From positions 1-7,596 of the forward strand of contig JAQUUS010000069.1 in assembly GCA_028693775.1 (NCBI GenBank): a DNA stretch of 7,596 nucleotides, written 5' to 3'. Of the stretch, positions 5,177-7,596 are shown piece by piece. Numbering within the stretch: position 1 is the stretch's first letter; the number at the start of each line of letters is the position of its first letter. The stretch is from Alphaproteobacteria bacterium (lineage in GTDB: Bacteria; Pseudomonadota; Alphaproteobacteria; UBA9219). A model generated the notes under the pieces. That model saw nothing but the letters and a program-made list of their open reading frames with translations. It was not told the DNA's origin and ran no database searches. Made by a program: the position numbers and the translations under genes.

Positions 5177-7596
5177 CTAATTTTCCCAAGGGGCTGTGAG
5201 CCCAAGTTGAAGGAGAGCCTGAGAGAGCCTGATAGAAAGGTTTGAGTTGAGGTTGAGCGATGGAGCCTTCTTTTTGGCGGCCAGAATGAGTGTACCCGGT
5301 TTGGTATTATCCTCGGTGGCTGACATGAAAGAGGGAAGGGCGGGTTTCTGGCTGTTTTTGGAGACGGTATCGGGGATCTGTTTTGGGAGAACCAGAATAC
5401 CTGAAAGGTTGTTGTCATAGGCGAAGGCATAGCCCATGGCGGAGGAGAGAGAACCGTTGAGATAGGAGATGGCATAGCGTCCGGCGGGGCTGCCCGGAGC
5501 ATAGAGGGTCGATCCGGTCAAAGAGCCCATGAGTGTGTCGAGGGAAGCATCGGAGCCAAGGTAGCCGGAGATGGTATAGGAATAAGAGGACAGGTCGGGA
5601 GCAGGATCGGCGTAGGTGAGGCGAAAGGCGGTCGGAGTGACGGTGAGTGTTGGAGTGAAGCTGTATAGGAATCCGTTTCCGGAGGAAGGGCATGAGCCGC
5701 CATAGGCGCTGCCATAGCGCCAGAAGGCGCTTGTTAAGCCGTTCAAAGTATCGTTTGAAGGGCTCGTCGAATAAACAAGCCAACGTCCGCCGCCGGTAAC
5801 GGAGAGGGAGCCGCCATTGTTGATGAAGTTCCGCCCTGAAACGAGAACGAGAGCGTCGCCCGTCTCTGAAGCGGAAACGGCGTTGGCCAAGGTCAGATCG
5901 GCATCGTCGTCTGTGAGGACGATGAGCATATCGCCGGAAGTGGAGAGGCCGGAGGAGCCGTTGCCGAGAGTAAGGCCGGAGGCCTGAGAAAAAGAGAGAG
6001 ATCCCGTATCGCCGACAAGGATATCAATATCATTTCCGGCGTTGGTGAGGACATAAGCGCCTCCCGTTCCCTCAAGATCGAGAGTTGAGGCGGCGATGGA
6101 GCCGGATTGAGAGACGGAGCCGCCGAGGGAGGTGATCGATACGGAGGAAGCCAATAATGATCCGAGGGCAATCGAGCCGACGGCGTTATAGGTATTGCCG
6201 GCGCCGTCGAGAAGGCTGATGGAGATGGAACCAGTCCCGGCATTGAGGGTCGTGCCGTCGGCCATGGTGATGGAGGCGTCTCCGGCGTCGCGGTAGGCGT
6301 CGAGAACGCCGTCGGCGGCGGTAGCGTTGGCGACGAGAGTAAGATCGCCATTGGCGGTCGTGATATCGGCATTAATAAGGATACTGTTGCCCGCCTGAAG
6401 GGTGAGAGAACCTCCGTCGCCGGAAGAGGGCGTCACGACGATATCGCTGTTGACCGTGATGTTGTTATTCGCTTGAAGCGTAACGGACGTTCCCTGATTA
6501 AGCGTATCCGTCAAAAACGACGGCAACAAAGCCAAGTCTTTCCCGGCGGCGATGGAATACGTCAAAGAAGCCAGATTAATCAGTCCGACGGAAAGGGAAC
6601 TCAGGCTGCCGGTATCGTAGAACGCCGCTAAAAAAGAGCCCTTGATCGAATTATAGTATAAATTAAGCGTCAAGGAAGAAACGGCGTTCAAATTGAGGAT
6701 CGAGTTTGCGCTCGACACTTCGCCGGTTATCCCCGTCGTTCCATTGCCCCACGTAAAGACGCCCGTCGATGACGTGGCGGCGTTATTCCAGTATTTACTT
6801 CTTACGACATAATCGCCGTTCGCCAAGGCGACAACGCCGTTCGTGGTATTGAGCCCAAGTCTATCGTTGGCCGTTGTGCCTACGAGCGAATTGGCGCTCG
6901 ATACGATGCCGGTTGTTCCCGTCGCGCCGTTGCCCCAAGTGACCGCGCCGACATTGGTAAGTGTGTCGCTGTCCCATGTATAGGAAGACACGACATAATT
7001 GCCGTTTGTGAGCGCTGTCACGCCACCGTAGCCGATATAGTCATTGAGATGGCTGCCCACGAGCGAATTGGCGCTCGAGACGATGCCGGTTGTTCCCGTC
7101 GCGCCGTTGCCCCATGTGACCGCCCCGACATTGCCCGTCGTATCATTATCCCACGTTCTGGTGACCACAACATAGTTGCCGTTTGTCAGCGCCGTTACGC
7201 CTCCGTACCCGACCCGATCGTTGGCGTGGCTGCCCACGAGCGAATTGGCGCTCGAGACGACACCCGTGATGCCGGTTGTGCCGTCGGCCCACGTGACAGC
7301 GCCGATATCGGACAGCGTATCGCTGTCCCAGTAGTAGCTGTCGACGACATAGTTGCCGTTTGTCAGCGCCGTTACGCCTCCGTACCCGACCTGATCGTTG
7401 GCGTGGCTGCCCACGAGCGAATTGGCGCTCGATACAATGCCGCTGATGCCCGTCGCGCCGTTCCCCCAGCTGACAGCGCCGATATCGGACAGCGTATCGC
7501 TGTTCCAGTAGTAGCTGTCGACGACATAGTTGCCGTTTGTCAGCGCCGTTACGCCTGCGTAGCCGACCTGATCGTTGGCGTGGCTGCCCACGAGTG
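5177..7596 (-). CDS. FHA-type surface adhesin with tandem 59-residue repeats and MBG-like domain, C-terminal part
   Basis: The frame is open to the right edge, so the signal peptide and TPS domain are outside; the stop is TAG at 5177-5179. Residue 1 here is the Val codon at 7589-7591. Residues 2-299 are five tandem repeats built on ND-x-VGYGGVTALTNGNYVV, then WD-x-D, GAVTWGNG and SSANSLVGS; these resemble repeats of unknown function (DUF5650-like) found in FHA proteins. Residues ~300-620 form a beta-helix-like region with TSVTLQANNNITVNSDI (~364-380), GGSLTLQAGNSILINADI, TTLNAGTGSISI and ALVLVSGRNFINNGG. GGRWLVYSTSP then leads to an MBG-like domain (~640-735, starting TLTVTPTAFRLTYADP). A lysine-containing tail of about 65 residues ends in LTAPWEN. 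The product is expected to leave through a TpsB pore and act on the cell surface. No peptidase, toxin or CTERM signal is visible. The tail may anchor or stall the protein; that is inference. Confidence 0.88.
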   Translation of the reverse strand, partial: LVGSHANDQVGYAGVTALTNGNYVVDSYYWNSDTLSDIGAVSWGNGATGISGIVSSANSLVGSHANDQVGYGGVTALTNGNYVVDSYYWDSDTLSDIGAVTWADGTTGITGVVSSANSLVGSHANDRVGYGGVTALTNGNYVVVTRTWDNDTTGNVGAVTWGNGATGTTGIVSSANSLVGSHLNDYIGYGGVTALTNGNYVVSSYTWDSDTLTNVGAVTWGNGATGTTGIVSSANSLVGTTANDRLGLNTTNGVVALANGDYVVRSKYWNNAATSSTGVFTWGNGTTGITGEVSSANSILNLNAVSSLTLNLYYNSIKGSFLAAFYDTGSLSSLSVGLINLASLTYSIAAGKDLALLPSFLTDTLNQGTSVTLQANNNITVNSDIVVTPSSGDGGSLTLQAGNSILINADITTANGDLTLVANATAADGVLDAYRDAGDASITMADGTTLNAGTGSISISLLDGAGNTYNAVGSIALGSLLASSVSITSLGGSVSQSGSIAASTLDLEGTGGAYVLTNAGNDIDILVGDTGSLSFSQASGLTLGNGSSGLSTSGDMLIVLTDDDADLTLANAVSASETGDALVLVSGRNFINNGGSLSVTGGGRWLVYSTSPSNDTLNGLTSAFWRYGSAYGGSCPSSGNGFLYSFTPTLTVTPTAFRLTYADPAPDLSSYSYTISGYLGSDASLDTLMGSLTGSTLYAPGSPAGRYAISYLNGSLSSAMGYAFAYDNNLSGILVLPKQIPDTVSKNSQKPALPSFMSATEDNTKPGTLILAAKKKAPSLNLNSNLSIRLSQALLQLGLTAPWEN
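6695..7588 (-). repeat. Tandem coding repeat: four units of 177 bp and one of 186 bp
   Basis: Unit borders, set at the Gly of the GSHAND or GTTAND motif, are 7412-7588, 7235-7411, 7058-7234, 6881-7057 and 6695-6880. The first four are exactly 177 bp; the last has three extra codons (LNTTNG region) and is the most diverged. Units 1 and 2 share long identical DNA stretches, for example the 42 bases at 7338-7379 and 7515-7556. The end of a further unit is seen at 7589-7596, so the array continues past the right edge. Confidence 0.95.

Noticed and set aside
5893..6372. Proline-rich minus-strand frame of 159 codons
   Set aside because: It is an out-of-frame reading of the TCC- and CCG-rich adhesin sequence. 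The proline and serine content follows from base composition.
6695..7588. Regular repeats considered as a CRISPR array or non-coding satellite
   Set aside because: The period is 177 bp, a multiple of three. The units keep one open frame, and differences fit a repeated protein domain.

Overview
The window looks like part of a Gram-negative, probably proteobacterial genome. Two exoproteins of the filamentous-haemagglutinin (two-partner secretion, TPS) type occur on the minus strand, and a third protein ends in a PEP-CTERM-like tail of the VPLPA type, known mainly from Alphaproteobacteria. These imply an outer membrane and a surface or secreted lifestyle. The species cannot be read from the sequence. 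There are no RNA genes, insertion sequences, CRISPR arrays or phage genes.

Layout from left to right. Positions 1-193 (minus) hold the signal peptide and start of the TPS domain of an exoprotein that runs off the left edge. Positions 194-456 are non-coding with two hairpins. Positions 457-1701 (minus) encode a protein with about five membrane segments and a C-terminal ankyrin region. Positions 1702-1988 are an AT-rich divergent control region. Positions 1989-4415 (plus) encode an unrecognised 808-residue soluble protein with a Trp-His-Ser-Cys-Met centre. A strong two-way terminator (4452-4492) separates it from the minus-strand genes to its right. Positions 4520-5056 (minus) carry a choice-of-anchor C / DUF642-like protein with a PEP-CTERM-like tail but no visible signal peptide or first part of the domain. 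Positions 5177-7596 (minus) are the C-terminal part of a large FHA-type adhesin: at least five tandem repeats of 59-62 residues, a beta-helix region, an MBG-like domain and a short tail. Its N-terminus lies beyond the right edge.

The unifying theme is cell-surface and exported proteins on the minus strand: two TPS-type proteins in the same orientation plus a CTERM-sorted protein. The ankyrin membrane protein and the 808-residue protein form a divergent pair inserted among them. No TpsB transporter or exosortase is visible, so the export partners must be elsewhere. The best candidates for something undescribed are the 808-residue orphan and its divergent ankyrin neighbour. The most informative structural feature is the 177-bp repeat array, which shows signs of recent duplication.
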